Of a stretch of DNA of 64,000 nt, positions 34,502 to 44,544 are shown one piece after another. The stretch's first letter is position 1. The number at the start of each line of letters is the position of its first letter. Where the stretch lies: NCBI RefSeq assembly GCF_012489685.1, contig NC_080044.1, forward strand, positions 58,333,507-58,397,506, given 5' to 3'. The notes under the pieces were generated by a model. The model did not search any database, had not been told where the DNA came from, and saw only the letters and a list, made by a program, of their open reading frames with translations. A program made the position numbers and the translations under genes. The DNA comes from Lotus japonicus. Lineage: Eukaryota; Streptophyta; Magnoliopsida; Fabales; Fabaceae.

Positions 34502-35304
34502 GGCGAAAAAGCAAAATATCTTTCATTTTCCTCCATTAGTGGCCCAAATTCGTGGAGAGCAAGGGGGGAGGAGATTTTCGCGAAAACTTGACCAATCTTC
34601 GTGCAGTTCGTCCCTACTTCTAGGTATCGAGGTAACTAACACGATTCCTACCTCTGATTGTTGTTTCTGTTGCGTTTCTGAAGTCGTTTCTGTGCTCACA
34701 GTTTTGAGCTTTTTCTAAAATTGTCCGTTTTCTTCGATTTCTCGCTTGGGTTATGTTCCTTATGTTTCCCTGAGTCTAAAACCTCTGTCAGTAAACTCTG
34801 ATTGCGATTCATTTGTCCAGGATCTGAAAAATTGACTCAAAACTCTTTTTGTCTCACATTTCGAAACTTTATTGTCGTAAAGACTTAATCTGACTTCGTG
34901 CCTTTAGGATTTGTTGTCACGGATGTCATGAGGATCGTTGCTGTCAAATTTGTTTTCAGAACTGATAACTTTGAAGTTTTGAGCCTTTATTTTGGACCAA
35001 AATGCCCCTGCGTAGTCGTATTTCGACCCGATTGTCCGAAAATTGTTCTGACAGTTTCTTTGCCTTAGTTTTACCCTAAAACTACCTTGTAAACTGATTT
35101 GATCGAAGAAAAAGAGCCGAAGCCCTTTTCTCCTTATGGCCGTGGGCTATTTCCTAAGGGGGGGGAGTTTTTCGTTTTCGAAAACTTGTCCTTTCGTACC
35201 CGTTTGTCGTATTCTGAAGCTTTGATGCTTTGTCTATCGTTTATGTATTGTTTTGCGATCGAACTAATCGATTTTGTTTGAATTCTGCTTTGCTTTTCTC
35301 CGAG

Positions 35305-35382
35305 GTTCAGTTGAAGGAACTTTGGAATATTCAGAGCAACTGTTTGAGGAGAACTTTGATTTCGAAGCTGGAACAGCTCGAG
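35305..35382 (+). other. 78-bp exon-like segment, G 5' LTR
   Basis: Preceded by a pyrimidine-rich tract ending TTTTCTCCGAG and followed by GTTAGGGC. The frame is open: GSVEGTLEYSEQLFEENF, ending EAGTARG. The copy in the 3' LTR is at 42508-42585. Confidence 0.55.
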
Positions 35383-35900
35383 GTTAGGGCAACTTACTAT
35401 ATATTAGCTATGAATGCATGATAGGCGTCGATCAATTCGACTTATGCTTTACTTTGATGTTGATTATGTTGATGAACTGATGTTGTGATGTTGTGCTTTG
35501 TTGGATTGTGCGTTTTGACGCGACTTCGGAGTGGAGATTCATTGCTCTGGTGATCTTTGATGTTTCGGGTTGGATGAGCAACCCTAGGCAAGTTCAAACG
35601 AGGGGTTTGGAACTTAGCCATTTGTTGGGATTCGTTGGTTTACTTAGACTTTCCCCGGGAAACTTCTTTTGGGTGGTTGTTTTTCGGAAAACCTAGAATG
35701 AATAGAATTTTGTAAACTAAAGACTTGGGAAACCTAGATTTTGAGAAATAAACTCATAACCTGACTAATCTGAATTGAAATCATTTTTATTAACGTTTAA
35801 GCATAGGAGAACTGAAGGGGAAAATATTTACGAAAGACGGGGAAAAGTCGACCTTTGCTGAGAGTTATTGGAATTGGGGAAAGCCACTAAGGTGAGCTAT

Positions 35901-36105
35901 GGTGATGATTGAAGTCACCGAGTACTTAGTACTCTTGGGGAGTGTTGTGGAGCCGTGTTGTATTGACCGACACCTAGTGCTCTTGTTGTTTGGGCTGTGT
36001 TGTATTGACCGACACTAGACCCTTGTGTTTTCTTGTTGGAGTTGTGTTGTATTGACCGACACTTACTCCGAGTTGTGTTGTATTGACCGACACTAACTCA
36101 TTGGG
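35901..36105 (+). repeat. Hairpin array 1, G 5' LTR
   Basis: Four copies of GTGTTGTATTGACCGACAC at 35955-35973, 35997-36015, 36044-36062 and 36075-36093. GTGT/ACAC closes each loop. Outside it, further bases pair and differ by copy: GAGC/GCTC, GGG/CCC, GGAGT/ACTCC and GAGTT/AACTC. Two other hairpins precede them: GGTGA/TCACC (35901-35919) and GAGTACTTAGTACTC (35920-35934). Repeated in the 3' LTR, offset by 7203 bp. Confidence 0.8.
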
Positions 36106-36186
36106 TTTGGTTGAGATTGGGTTGTGAGCTAGACACTTTCGTGGTAAGGGCGATTCGTTGTTTGGCTAACCACGTTGCATTCAATC

Positions 36187-36422
36187 GGGTGAATAACGGG
36201 AATGGTTCACCTGTGCATATCATGGTGAATAACGGGAATGGTTCACCTTGCATTAATGATGAATAACGGGAATGGTTCATCATTCGGTGAATAACGGGAA
36301 TGGTTCACCAAGGATGAATAACGGGAATGGTTCATCCAGGATGGATTTCATCCAGGATGGATAACGGGAATGGTCCATCCATAGTGAAAATGCTTCACTT
36401 GTGGCGAACGGGAACGCGTCAC
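36187..36422 (+). repeat. Hairpin array 2 with conserved loop TAACGGGAATGG, G 5' LTR
   Basis: Loop TAACGGGAATGG is enclosed by different but always complementary arms: GGTGAA/TTCACC (36188-36211, 36224-36247, 36286-36309), AATGATGAA/TTCATCATT (36255-36284), GGATGAA/TTCATCC (36312-36337) and GGATGGA/TCCATCC (36355-36380). Two variants follow: GTGAA/TTCAC (36384-36398) and an AACGGGAA loop within TGTG.GCG/CGC.TCACA (36400-36422). The 3' LTR copy is at 43390-43625. Confidence 0.88.
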
Positions 36423-36672
36423 AAATCCGGATTCATATTGTGCATTCACGCATACATTCATGCTGACTGAGACTGTGTGCTGTTTGTTTATTGAAGTAGT
36501 GTTAGAGCCATAACATGCTAGGATTACTTATATGCTTATATAACAACTTATATATATATATATATATATACCCTGTCACATGTTGTGTGTATATGTACTT
36601 ATTGCTGTGAGTTGACCCTAGCGCCTTGGCTTTGTTTGTATGTTTGTCTTTGGGCGGTCGGCCTGCTGCCAG

Positions 36673-37341
36673 ATGTCGATGGCCGACTGGTTCTCGACGG
36701 TCTCTCCCTCGGGGGGGATCAGATATGAGTTGCTGGATAGGGATGCCCCCACCGCTTGGGTGATCGATGTGGCTGGTCACCGGGCGACGTATAGGGGAAG
36801 GGTCATGGAGGACCGGACGGATGAGCGAGGACGCCTGACGAGCGGAGTGCTACGGCGTATGGAGCTGAGTTTTGACTTGCCGCCCTCAGTTCATTGTGGA
36901 CCAGGCACTGGACATGCACCACCTGCACCACCTCCGACTTCACCTTCTGTTGAGGAGGACCCAGAGGAGATCGAGCCTGCTGCTGCTGCTATATCTGTTG
37001 TGCCACCTCCGGCTACTGCCATCGCTTCTACCGACGTGGCGTCGTCCTCTAGGCTCGTACAGTCGAGGAGGGAGTCTGTTGTCCCATCTGCCTCACGTCT
37101 CTTATCTTTCTCTTCACCGCACGGCTACCGTGTGGACCCCTTGATGAGGGTGGAGGAGGAGGATGTTCTCACAGGAGAGGTGGATGTGGAGACCGGCTCG
37201 ACTAGGGCGGTGCGCAGGACAGTGAGGAGGGAGGTTATGGACTTGGACACCGAGATGATTACGGTGGATTCCGACTCTGACTCCGAGAGCAGTGGGGAGA
37301 GCTACTCGCCGAGCAGCGATGAGGAGGAGGATGATTGGTGA
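36673..37341 (+). CDS. LTR-encoded protein, G 5' LTR (222 aa)
   Basis: The ORF begins ATG directly after an acceptor-like GCCTGCTGCCAG; the frame is open upstream to an ATG at 36640, which I do not prefer. N-terminal motifs: MADWFSTVSPSGGIRYE, then HRATYRGRVMEDRTDERGR, SGVLRR and VHCGPG. A Pro/Ala/Ser-rich middle follows. The C-terminus is acidic (MITVDSDSDSESSGE, SSDEEEDDW). The protein in LTR I (55320-55817) shares all N-terminal motifs and the acidic VDL...DSDSD end, with many silent differences between the two genes, so this is real coding sequence in diverged LTR families. No known domain is evident to me. It would sit in the RNA leader upstream of gag. Function unknown. Confidence 0.75.
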   Translation: MSMADWFSTVSPSGGIRYELLDRDAPTAWVIDVAGHRATYRGRVMEDRTDERGRLTSGVLRRMELSFDLPPSVHCGPGTGHAPPAPPPTSPSVEEDPEEIEPAAAAISVVPPPATAIASTDVASSSRLVQSRRESVVPSASRLLSFSSPHGYRVDPLMRVEEEDVLTGEVDVETGSTRAVRRTVRREVMDLDTEMITVDSDSDSESSGESYSPSSDEEEDDW

Positions 37342-37814
37342 GCTGAGCTGGGAGGGTAGGTTAGGATTAGCGACATTTTTTGTGTAGAGCTCTGATCGTC
37401 AGTTTCTTGTTGGGACAGGGTAGGTTCCGATGTGTGGCTTTTTGTGTGGTTCTTTTGAGGAGGATCACAGAGAGTCTGTCGGAGTATAGGGGTCTTCCTT
37501 TCAGGCCATTTTTGAGTGCCGACTTTCTCTTGGATAACTGTATTTTGATACTTTTACTCACAGTTCTGGTTTGTATATTTGCCTGCGGGCGTACTACTTT
37601 GGAGTCACTGCGGCTTCGCGTGACATGGAGTGCAGCCGAGGCTGTACAGATGTATATATATTTGTATATCGGTTAGTTTAGTTGTTGGGTGTTGTCTCTA
37701 CTTCTTTATCGCTTTGATTTAAAGGAAAGAAACGAAAAAAAAATTTACCTGTTTTCCGCGTAAAGTTTATTTTTGGTTACTAAAGTGACACCTGGAAGTC
37801 GGGGTGTTACATTG

Positions 37815-37826
37815 TGGTATCAGAGC
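37815..37826 (+). other. Primer-binding site of element G
   Basis: TGGTATCAGAGC, three bases after the 5' LTR; complementary to initiator tRNA-Met. Confidence 0.9.
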
Positions 37827-38018
37827 TTAGTCGAGTCTTTTGGGAGTCTTTGGGGAATAGGTCTTCTGTGCTAGGTTGTGTGACTCTGCAAAGAGTGAAA
37901 ATTGATTGTCTGCAGGACGATTTTTCGTTCTAATTGATTGCATGGTTGTTTAACCATATGTAATAGTTTGGTGCTATTCTACGATTAGGACTAACAGTTT
38001 TCTTGGGGCTAACAGACG

Positions 38019-40967
38019 ATGGTGAACACAAACCAGCTAGCAGAGATGATGGCCACTATGGCCCAGGCAATGACTAACCAAGCGAATGATAATGCTTTGA
38101 GACGTGCTGCGGAGGAAGCGCGTGATCAACACCAGCGTCAGAGGGAGGCGACCCTGGATCAGAATAGAGGGTTGAATGACTTCAGGAGACAGGATCCGCC
38201 TAAGTTTTCGGGAGGTACTGACCCGGACAAAGCGGAACTCTGGATAGAGGAGATTGAGAAGATCTTTGGAGTGTTACAGACTGCTGAGGGAGCCAAGGTG
38301 GGGCTGGCAACCTATCTGTTGTTGGGAGATGCTGAATACTGGTGGAGAGGCGCCAGAGGAATGATGGAGGCAAATCATGTGGAGGTGAACTGGAATTCTT
38401 TTCGAACTGCTTTTCTCGAGAAGTATTTCCCAGACAGTGCTCGTGACGAGCGTGAATCACAGTTTCTGACTCTGAAACAAGGAAGCATGACCATTCCGGA
38501 GTATGCTGCCAAGTTAGAGTCTCTGGCAAAGTACTTTCGGTTTTTCCGTGATCAAGTTGATGAACCCTACATGTGCAAGAGATTTGTGAGGGGATTGAGG
38601 CCTGATATTGAAGATTCGGTGAGACCATTGGGGATCATGAGATTCCAGGCATTGGTTGAGAAGGCAACTGAGGTGGAATTGATGAAGAATCGGAGATACA
38701 ACAGGGTTGGAACAGGAGGACCGGCGAGGTCGACACCACAGAGTTTTCAGGGAAAAGGGAGGTTTCAGGCGAGGAAGCCATATCAACGACCTGCGGGGAG
38801 AGGATTTACCCCGGGATCTTACAAGCCTATGGCTGCTGCTACTTCTGGAGGGTCGGGAAGCCGTACCCCAAATCGTGAAGTGACTTGTTTCCGGTGTGGA
38901 GGAACGGGACACTATGCAAACAATTGCACGAGGCCACCAAGATGCTACAATTGCAACAAATCTGGGCATCTGGCTACGGAATGCAAGGCACCGAAGGTTG
39001 AACCGGCTGTGAATGCTGTTAGTGGGAAGCGCCCAGTGGCGAAGGGAAGAGTGTATACCATGGATGGAGAAGAGGCTGAAGGAGCTGATGGTTTGATCAG
39101 AGGAGAATGTGAAATTCACGGTAATCTTCTAACTGTACTCTTTGATTCTGGTGCAACTCATTCATTTGTCTCTAAGGATTGCGTATCAAGACTGCATCTG
39201 CCTATTACTACTTTGAGTTTTGATCTTATGGTAACTACACCTGCTAGGACTCTAATTGCTAATGCCGCATGCATGCACTGTTCAGTAGTATATAAAGATA
39301 GAACTTTTCATGCCAACCTAGTATGTCTACCCCTTAAAAACCTAGATGTAATCCTCGGGATGGATTGGTTATCCCACTACCATTGTCTTTTGGACTGTAG
39401 TCGAAAGAAAGTGGTGTTCCCAGACTCGGATCTTTTCGAGTATCTTTCTATTAACCACATTAGTGCATCGTTGAGCGAGGGCACTCAGAAGTACTTTTCA
39501 TTGCTAAGTCTGGAGGGGAAGAAGGAATCGGATATTCAAGGTATTCCGGTGGTTCGAGATTTTGCGGATGTTTTTCCTGGAGATGTACCTGGACTGCCGC
39601 CTGTACGCGATGTGGAGTTTGTGATCGACATTGTACCCGGAACCGGACCGATTTCGATCGCACCTTACCGTATGGCACCTGCGGAGTTAGCGGAGTTGAA
39701 ATCTCAGTTGGAGGATCTTTCGGCAAAAGGATTCATTCGACCAAGTGTTTCACCGTGGGGAGCGCCAGTGTTGTTAGTTAAGAAGAAAGACGGAAGGTCG
39801 AGATTATGTGTGGATTATCGACAACTGAACAAGGCGACGATCAAGAACAGATACCCGTTGCCGAGGATAGATGATTTGATGGATCAATTACGAGGGGCTG
39901 CTGTATTTTCCAAGATAGATTTGAAGTCAGGCTATCATCAGATCAGAGTGAAGACTGAGGATATACCGAAGACTGCATTCAGAACACGCTACGGACACTA
40001 CGAGTACCTAGTGATGCCGTTTGGAGTGACAAATGCACCTGCTGTCTTCATGGATTACATGAACCGCATCTTTCATGAATTCTTAGATCGGTTTGTGGTG
40101 GTGTTTATCGATGATATATTGATATATTCGAAGGACGCAAAGGAACATGAAGGGCATTTGCGACAAGTTTTACAAGTATTGAGGGAAAGGAAGCTGTATG
40201 CGAACCCATCCAAGTGTGAATTCTGGCTGGAGGAAGTCAATTTCTTAGGCCATGTTATCTCAAAGGAAGGCATAGCTGTGGATCCGGCGAAAGTGGAGAC
40301 TGTTTTGGCTTGGGAGCAACCGAAGACAGTGACGGAGATAAGAAGTTTTGTGGGTTTGGCTGGATACTATAGACGCTTCATTGAGGGATTTGCTAAGATT
40401 GTTGGACCTTTGACTCAACTGACGAGGAAGGATCAACCTTTTGCATGGACTGAGAAGGTTAAGCAGATCAGAGAACAGATGAGAGCTTCACAGAGCAGAC
40501 AGAAGAGCTATGCTGATCAGAGACGTAGAACCCTAGAGTTTGAGGAAGGTGACCATGTGTTTCTACGAGTTACTCAGACTACGGGGGTTGGACGAGCTAT
40601 TAAGTCAAGGAAACTTGCGCCAAAGTTTATTGGGCCTTATCAAATCACTCGACGTGTTGGACCAGTTGCATACCAGATTGCACTACCGCCATTTCTTTCC
40701 AACATTCATGATGTATTTCATGTGTCGCAGTTGAGGAAGTACATTCCAGACCCGACTCATGTGATCGTGCCAGACAACGTTGAACTGAAGGATGATTTGA
40801 CCTTTGAGGCACCGCCAGTGAGTATTGGGGATAGGAGAGTGAAACAGCTGAGGGGAAAGCAGATTTCGTTGGTAAAAGTGATATGGAACAAGGATACGGG
40901 AGATGCTACATGGGAGTTGGAAGATAAGATTAAGGAATTGTACCCCGGACTTTTTGCTGAACTCTGA
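38019..40967 (+). CDS. gag-pol: Gag-protease-RT polyprotein of G with in-frame loss of RNase H and integrase core
   Basis: 982 open codons from [18 protein letters not shown]. Capsid domain about residues 60-200 ([36 protein letters not shown]). Two CCHC knuckles near 290-325 ([28 protein letters not shown]). Protease [12 protein letters not shown] near 375. RT from about 580 ([20 protein letters not shown]) with FIDD near 694. After FAWTEK (about 812) the frame jumps straight to [20 protein letters not shown], the region after the integrase core, then a GPY/F-like motif and a chromodomain-like end ([15 protein letters not shown]). Comparison with H and F puts the missing part at roughly 1.5 kb. 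The joint lies at a short repeat (ACTGAGAAG) present at both ends in the relatives. Everything else is intact. Confidence 0.92.
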   Translation: MVNTNQLAEMMATMAQAMTNQANDNALRRAAEEARDQHQRQREATLDQNRGLNDFRRQDPPKFSGGTDPDKAELWIEEIEKIFGVLQTAEGAKVGLATYLLLGDAEYWWRGARGMMEANHVEVNWNSFRTAFLEKYFPDSARDERESQFLTLKQGSMTIPEYAAKLESLAKYFRFFRDQVDEPYMCKRFVRGLRPDIEDSVRPLGIMRFQALVEKATEVELMKNRRYNRVGTGGPARSTPQSFQGKGRFQARKPYQRPAGRGFTPGSYKPMAAATSGGSGSRTPNREVTCFRCGGTGHYANNCTRPPRCYNCNKSGHLATECKAPKVEPAVNAVSGKRPVAKGRVYTMDGEEAEGADGLIRGECEIHGNLLTVLFDSGATHSFVSKDCVSRLHLPITTLSFDLMVTTPARTLIANAACMHCSVVYKDRTFHANLVCLPLKNLDVILGMDWLSHYHCLLDCSRKKVVFPDSDLFEYLSINHISASLSEGTQKYFSLLSLEGKKESDIQGIPVVRDFADVFPGDVPGLPPVRDVEFVIDIVPGTGPISIAPYRMAPAELAELKSQLEDLSAKGFIRPSVSPWGAPVLLVKKKDGRSRLCVDYRQLNKATIKNRYPLPRIDDLMDQLRGAAVFSKIDLKSGYHQIRVKTEDIPKTAFRTRYGHYEYLVMPFGVTNAPAVFMDYMNRIFHEFLDRFVVVFIDDILIYSKDAKEHEGHLRQVLQVLRERKLYANPSKCEFWLEEVNFLGHVISKEGIAVDPAKVETVLAWEQPKTVTEIRSFVGLAGYYRRFIEGFAKIVGPLTQLTRKDQPFAWTEKVKQIREQMRASQSRQKSYADQRRRTLEFEEGDHVFLRVTQTTGVGRAIKSRKLAPKFIGPYQITRRVGPVAYQIALPPFLSNIHDVFHVSQLRKYIPDPTHVIVPDNVELKDDLTFEAPPVSIGDRRVKQLRGKQISLVKVIWNKDTGDATWELEDKIKELYPGLFAEL

Positions 40968-40982
40968 GTTTCGAGGTCGAAA

Positions 40983-41004
40983 CTTTCTTTTTGGAGGGGA
41001 GTAT
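40983..41004 (+). other. Polypurine tract of element G
   Basis: CTTTCTTTTTGGAGGGGAG just before the 3' LTR start TGTAAGACC at 41005. Confidence 0.85.
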
Positions 41005-42507
41005 TGTAAGACCTGAATTTTCAGAACAAGCTAGTTTCCGACTCACGCGTAGGATCAGTGTAAGCGTGACAGGAGTTTGATATTTGAGGAAGATTAATGA
41101 AGAAGAAAGTTCAGGAATTGCTTGAGGAATGTTGCGTAGTTGTTTTCGGAGTTAGTGCGAGTCGTCTGCACACTTGCCTTAGGGCGAGCGTGTCCAGAAT
41201 AGGCTATTTCGCTCTTAAAGCAACGCTTTGAGTGAGATTTCGAACTCTCGGAAAATTTAAAGATTCTCTTTATTTTTCCATCGACCAGCGTTTCATTTCG
41301 GAACTCTGGACTGTACGCACGATAGGTTTCACTTTTCGGATGTCCGCCGACGCTAATTTCTTTGCTTCGAAACCCTATTTTCGAGCAATGGATGAAGACT
41401 TTTTCTATTCGCGACTTCTAACGAAGATTCCGTCCGCGTTGCCAGACTTGTTTCGACATTTCCAATCTTTCTTCTGTTGGAAGTTTTGTCGTCTGAGCAT
41501 CACAGCAAAAAGTAGTTTTTCGGGGCAGATTAACCGACACCGCTTTTGAGTTTTTCGATATCGTTTTTCCCAAATCCTAGATATTTGTTTTGAGTTTTGG
41601 AATTCTGACGCTAGAATCTCTCTTAGAATTCCACGGTGATGGTGCTGCAAAAATCGGAATCGCGAAATTTTCATTTTTCCCGCGATTTCACCCGCCTATA
41701 AATAGGCGAAAAAGCAAAATATCTTTCATTTTCCTCCATTAGTGGCCCAAATTCGTGGAGAGCAAGGGGGGAGGAGATTTTCGCGAAAACTTGACCAATC
41801 TTCGTGCAGTTCGTCCCTACTTCTAGGTATCGAGGTAACTAACACGATTCCTACCTCTGATTGTTGTTTCTGTTGCGTTTCTGAAGTCGTTTCTGTGCTC
41901 ACAGTTTTGAGCTTTTTCTAAAATTGTCCGTTTTCTTCGATTTCTCGCTTGGGTTATGTTCCTTATGTTTCCCTGAGTCTAAAACCTCTGTCAGTAAACT
42001 CTGATTGCGATTCATTTGTCCAGGATCTGAAAAATTGACTCAAAACTCTTTTTGTCTCACATTTCGAAACTTTATTGTCGTAAAGACTTAATCTGACTTC
42101 GTGCCTTTAGGATTTGTTGTCACGGATGTCATGAGGATCGTTGCTGTCAAATTTGTTTTCAGAACTGATAACTTTGAAGTTTTGAGCCTTTATTTTGGAC
42201 CAAAATGCCCCTGCGTAGTCGTATTTCGACCCGATTGTCCGAAAATTGTTCTGACAGTTTCTTTGCCTTAGTTTTACCCTAAAACTACCTTGTAAACTGA
42301 TTTGATCGAAGAAAAAGAGCCGAAGCCCTTTTCTCCTTATGGCCGTGGGCTATTTCCTAAGGGGGGGGAGTTTTTCGTTTTCGAAAACTTGTCCTTTCGT
42401 ACCCGTTTGTCGTATTCTGAAGCTTTGATGCTTTGTCTATCGTTTATGTATTGTTTTGCGATCGAACTAATCGATTTTGTTTGAATTCTGCTTTGCTTTT
42501 CTCCGAG

Positions 42508-42585
42508 GTTCAGTTGAAGGAACTTTGGAATATTCAGAGCAACTGTTTGAGGAGAACTTTGATTTCGAAGCTGGAACAGCTCGAG
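42508..42585 (+). other. 78-bp exon-like segment, G 3' LTR
   Basis: Identical to 35305-35382, with the same flanking CCGAG and GTTAGGGC. Confidence 0.55.
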
Positions 42586-43875
42586 GTTAGGGCAACTTAC
42601 TATATATTAGCTATGAATGCATGATAGGCGTCGATCAATTCGACTTATGCTTTACTTTGATGTTGATTATGTTGATGAACTGATGTTGTGATGTTGTGCT
42701 TTGTTGGATTGTGCGTTTTGACGCGACTTCGGAGTGGAGATTCATTGCTCTGGTGATCTTTGATGTTTCGGGTTGGATGAGCAACCCTAGGCAAGTTCAA
42801 ACGAGGGGTTTGGAACTTAGCCATTTGTTGGGATTCGTTGGTTTACTTAGACTTTCCCCGGGAAACTTCTTTTGGGTGGTTGTTTTTCGGAAAACCTAGA
42901 ATGAATAGAATTTTGTAAACTAAAGACTTGGGAAACCTAGATTTTGAGAAATAAACTCATAACCTGACTAATCTGAATTGAAATCATTTTTATTAACGTT
43001 TAAGCATAGGAGAACTGAAGGGGAAAATATTTACGAAAGACGGGGAAAAGTCGACCTTTGCTGAGAGTTATTGGAATTGGGGAAAGCCACTAAGGTGAGC
43101 TATGGTGATGATTGAAGTCACCGAGTACTTAGTACTCTTGGGGAGTGTTGTGGAGCCGTGTTGTATTGACCGACACCTAGTGCTCTTGTTGTTTGGGCTG
43201 TGTTGTATTGACCGACACTAGACCCTTGTGTTTTCTTGTTGGAGTTGTGTTGTATTGACCGACACTTACTCCGAGTTGTGTTGTATTGACCGACACTAAC
43301 TCATTGGGTTTGGTTGAGATTGGGTTGTGAGCTAGACACTTTCGTGGTAAGGGCGATTCGTTGTTTGGCTAACCACGTTGCATTCAATCGGGTGAATAAC
43401 GGGAATGGTTCACCTGTGCATATCATGGTGAATAACGGGAATGGTTCACCTTGCATTAATGATGAATAACGGGAATGGTTCATCATTCGGTGAATAACGG
43501 GAATGGTTCACCAAGGATGAATAACGGGAATGGTTCATCCAGGATGGATTTCATCCAGGATGGATAACGGGAATGGTCCATCCATAGTGAAAATGCTTCA
43601 CTTGTGGCGAACGGGAACGCGTCACAAATCCGGATTCATATTGTGCATTCACGCATACATTCATGCTGACTGAGACTGTGTGCTGTTTGTTTATTGAAGT
43701 AGTGTTAGAGCCATAACATGCTAGGATTACTTATATGCTTATATAACAACTTATATATATATATATATATATACCCTGTCACATGTTGTGTGTATATGTA
43801 CTTATTGCTGTGAGTTGACCCTAGCGCCTTGGCTTTGTTTGTATGTTTGTCTTTGGGCGGTCGGCCTGCTGCCAG

Positions 43876-44544
43876 ATGTCGATGGCCGACTGGTTCTCGA
43901 CGGTCTCTCCCTCGGGGGGGATCAGATATGAGTTGCTGGATAGGGATGCCCCCACCGCTTGGGTGATCGATGTGGCTGGTCACCGGGCGACGTATAGGGG
44001 AAGGGTCATGGAGGACCGGACGGATGAGCGAGGACGCCTGACGAGCGGAGTGCTACGGCGTATGGAGCTGAGTTTTGACTTGCCGCCCTCAGTTCATTGT
44101 GGACCAGGCACTGGACATGCACCACCTGCACCACCTCCGACTTCACCTTCTGTTGAGGAGGACCCAGAGGAGATCGAGCCTGCTGCTGCTGCTATATCTG
44201 TTGTGCCACCTCCGGCTACTGCCATCGCTTCTACCGACGTGGCGTCGTCCTCTAGGCTCGTACAGTCGAGGAGGGAGTCTGTTGTCCCATCTGCCTCACG
44301 TCTCTTATCTTTCTCTTCACCGCACGGCTACCGTGTGGACCCCTTGATGAGGGTGGAGGAGGAGGATGTTCTCACAGGAGAGGTGGATGTGGAGACCGGC
44401 TCGACTAGGGCGGTGCGCAGGACAGTGAGGAGGGAGGTTATGGACTTGGACACCGAGATGATTACGGTGGATTCCGACTCTGACTCCGAGAGCAGTGGGG
44501 AGAGCTACTCGCCGAGCAGCGATGAGGAGGAGGATGATTGGTGA
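43876..44544 (+). CDS. LTR-encoded protein, G 3' LTR (222 aa)
   Basis: Second copy of the ORF at 36673-37341 with the same sequence as far as I read. In this position it lies downstream of the polyprotein. If the element's transcript ends late in the 3' LTR it would also be present at the RNA 3' end. If the LTR promoter fires here, the ORF could be expressed without the rest of the element. Confidence 0.7.
   Translation: MSMADWFSTVSPSGGIRYELLDRDAPTAWVIDVAGHRATYRGRVMEDRTDERGRLTSGVLRRMELSFDLPPSVHCGPGTGHAPPAPPPTSPSVEEDPEEIEPAAAAISVVPPPATAIASTDVASSSRLVQSRRESVVPSASRLLSFSSPHGYRVDPLMRVEEEDVLTGEVDVETGSTRAVRRTVRREVMDLDTEMITVDSDSDSESSGESYSPSSDEEEDDW

Larger units (their letters stand above)
33802..37811 (+). 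repeat. 5' LTR of element G (4010 bp)
   Basis: TGTAAGACCTG to GGGGTGTTACA. Order along the LTR: E2F-like site and TATA (34473-34501), donor-like ATCGAG|GTAACT near 34631, 78-bp segment (35305-35382), hairpin array 1 (35901-36105), hairpin array 2 (36187-36422), a TA microsatellite (about 36550-36569) and the 222-aa LTR ORF (36673-37341). With TATA at +0.69 kb, about 3.3 kb of LTR should be in the RNA leader. Confidence 0.93.

Noticed and set aside
35305..35382. Direct in-frame fusion of the 78-bp segment to the LTR ORF as one protein
   Set aside because: The acidic frame open in all copies does not join the LTR ORF in phase, and the alternative frame has a stop in solo LTR C; only the exon-like borders are claimed.
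36187..36422. Palindromic repeats in the G LTR considered as CRISPR-like
   Set aside because: Spacing is irregular, the arms change in matched pairs, and the array lies inside an LTR copied at both ends of a retrotransposon.
36550..36569. TA repeat in the G LTR
   Set aside because: Ordinary microsatellite without further support for a role.
36640..36672. Upstream ATG (MFVFGRSACCQ) as start of the G LTR protein
   Set aside because: The block before the AG|ATG border is not conserved in protein with LTR I, and the acceptor context favours the ATG at 36673.
38200..39119. Long antisense frames opposite the G gag (142 and 201 codons)
   Set aside because: Shadows of a coding strand with strong motifs; no domain and no promoter.
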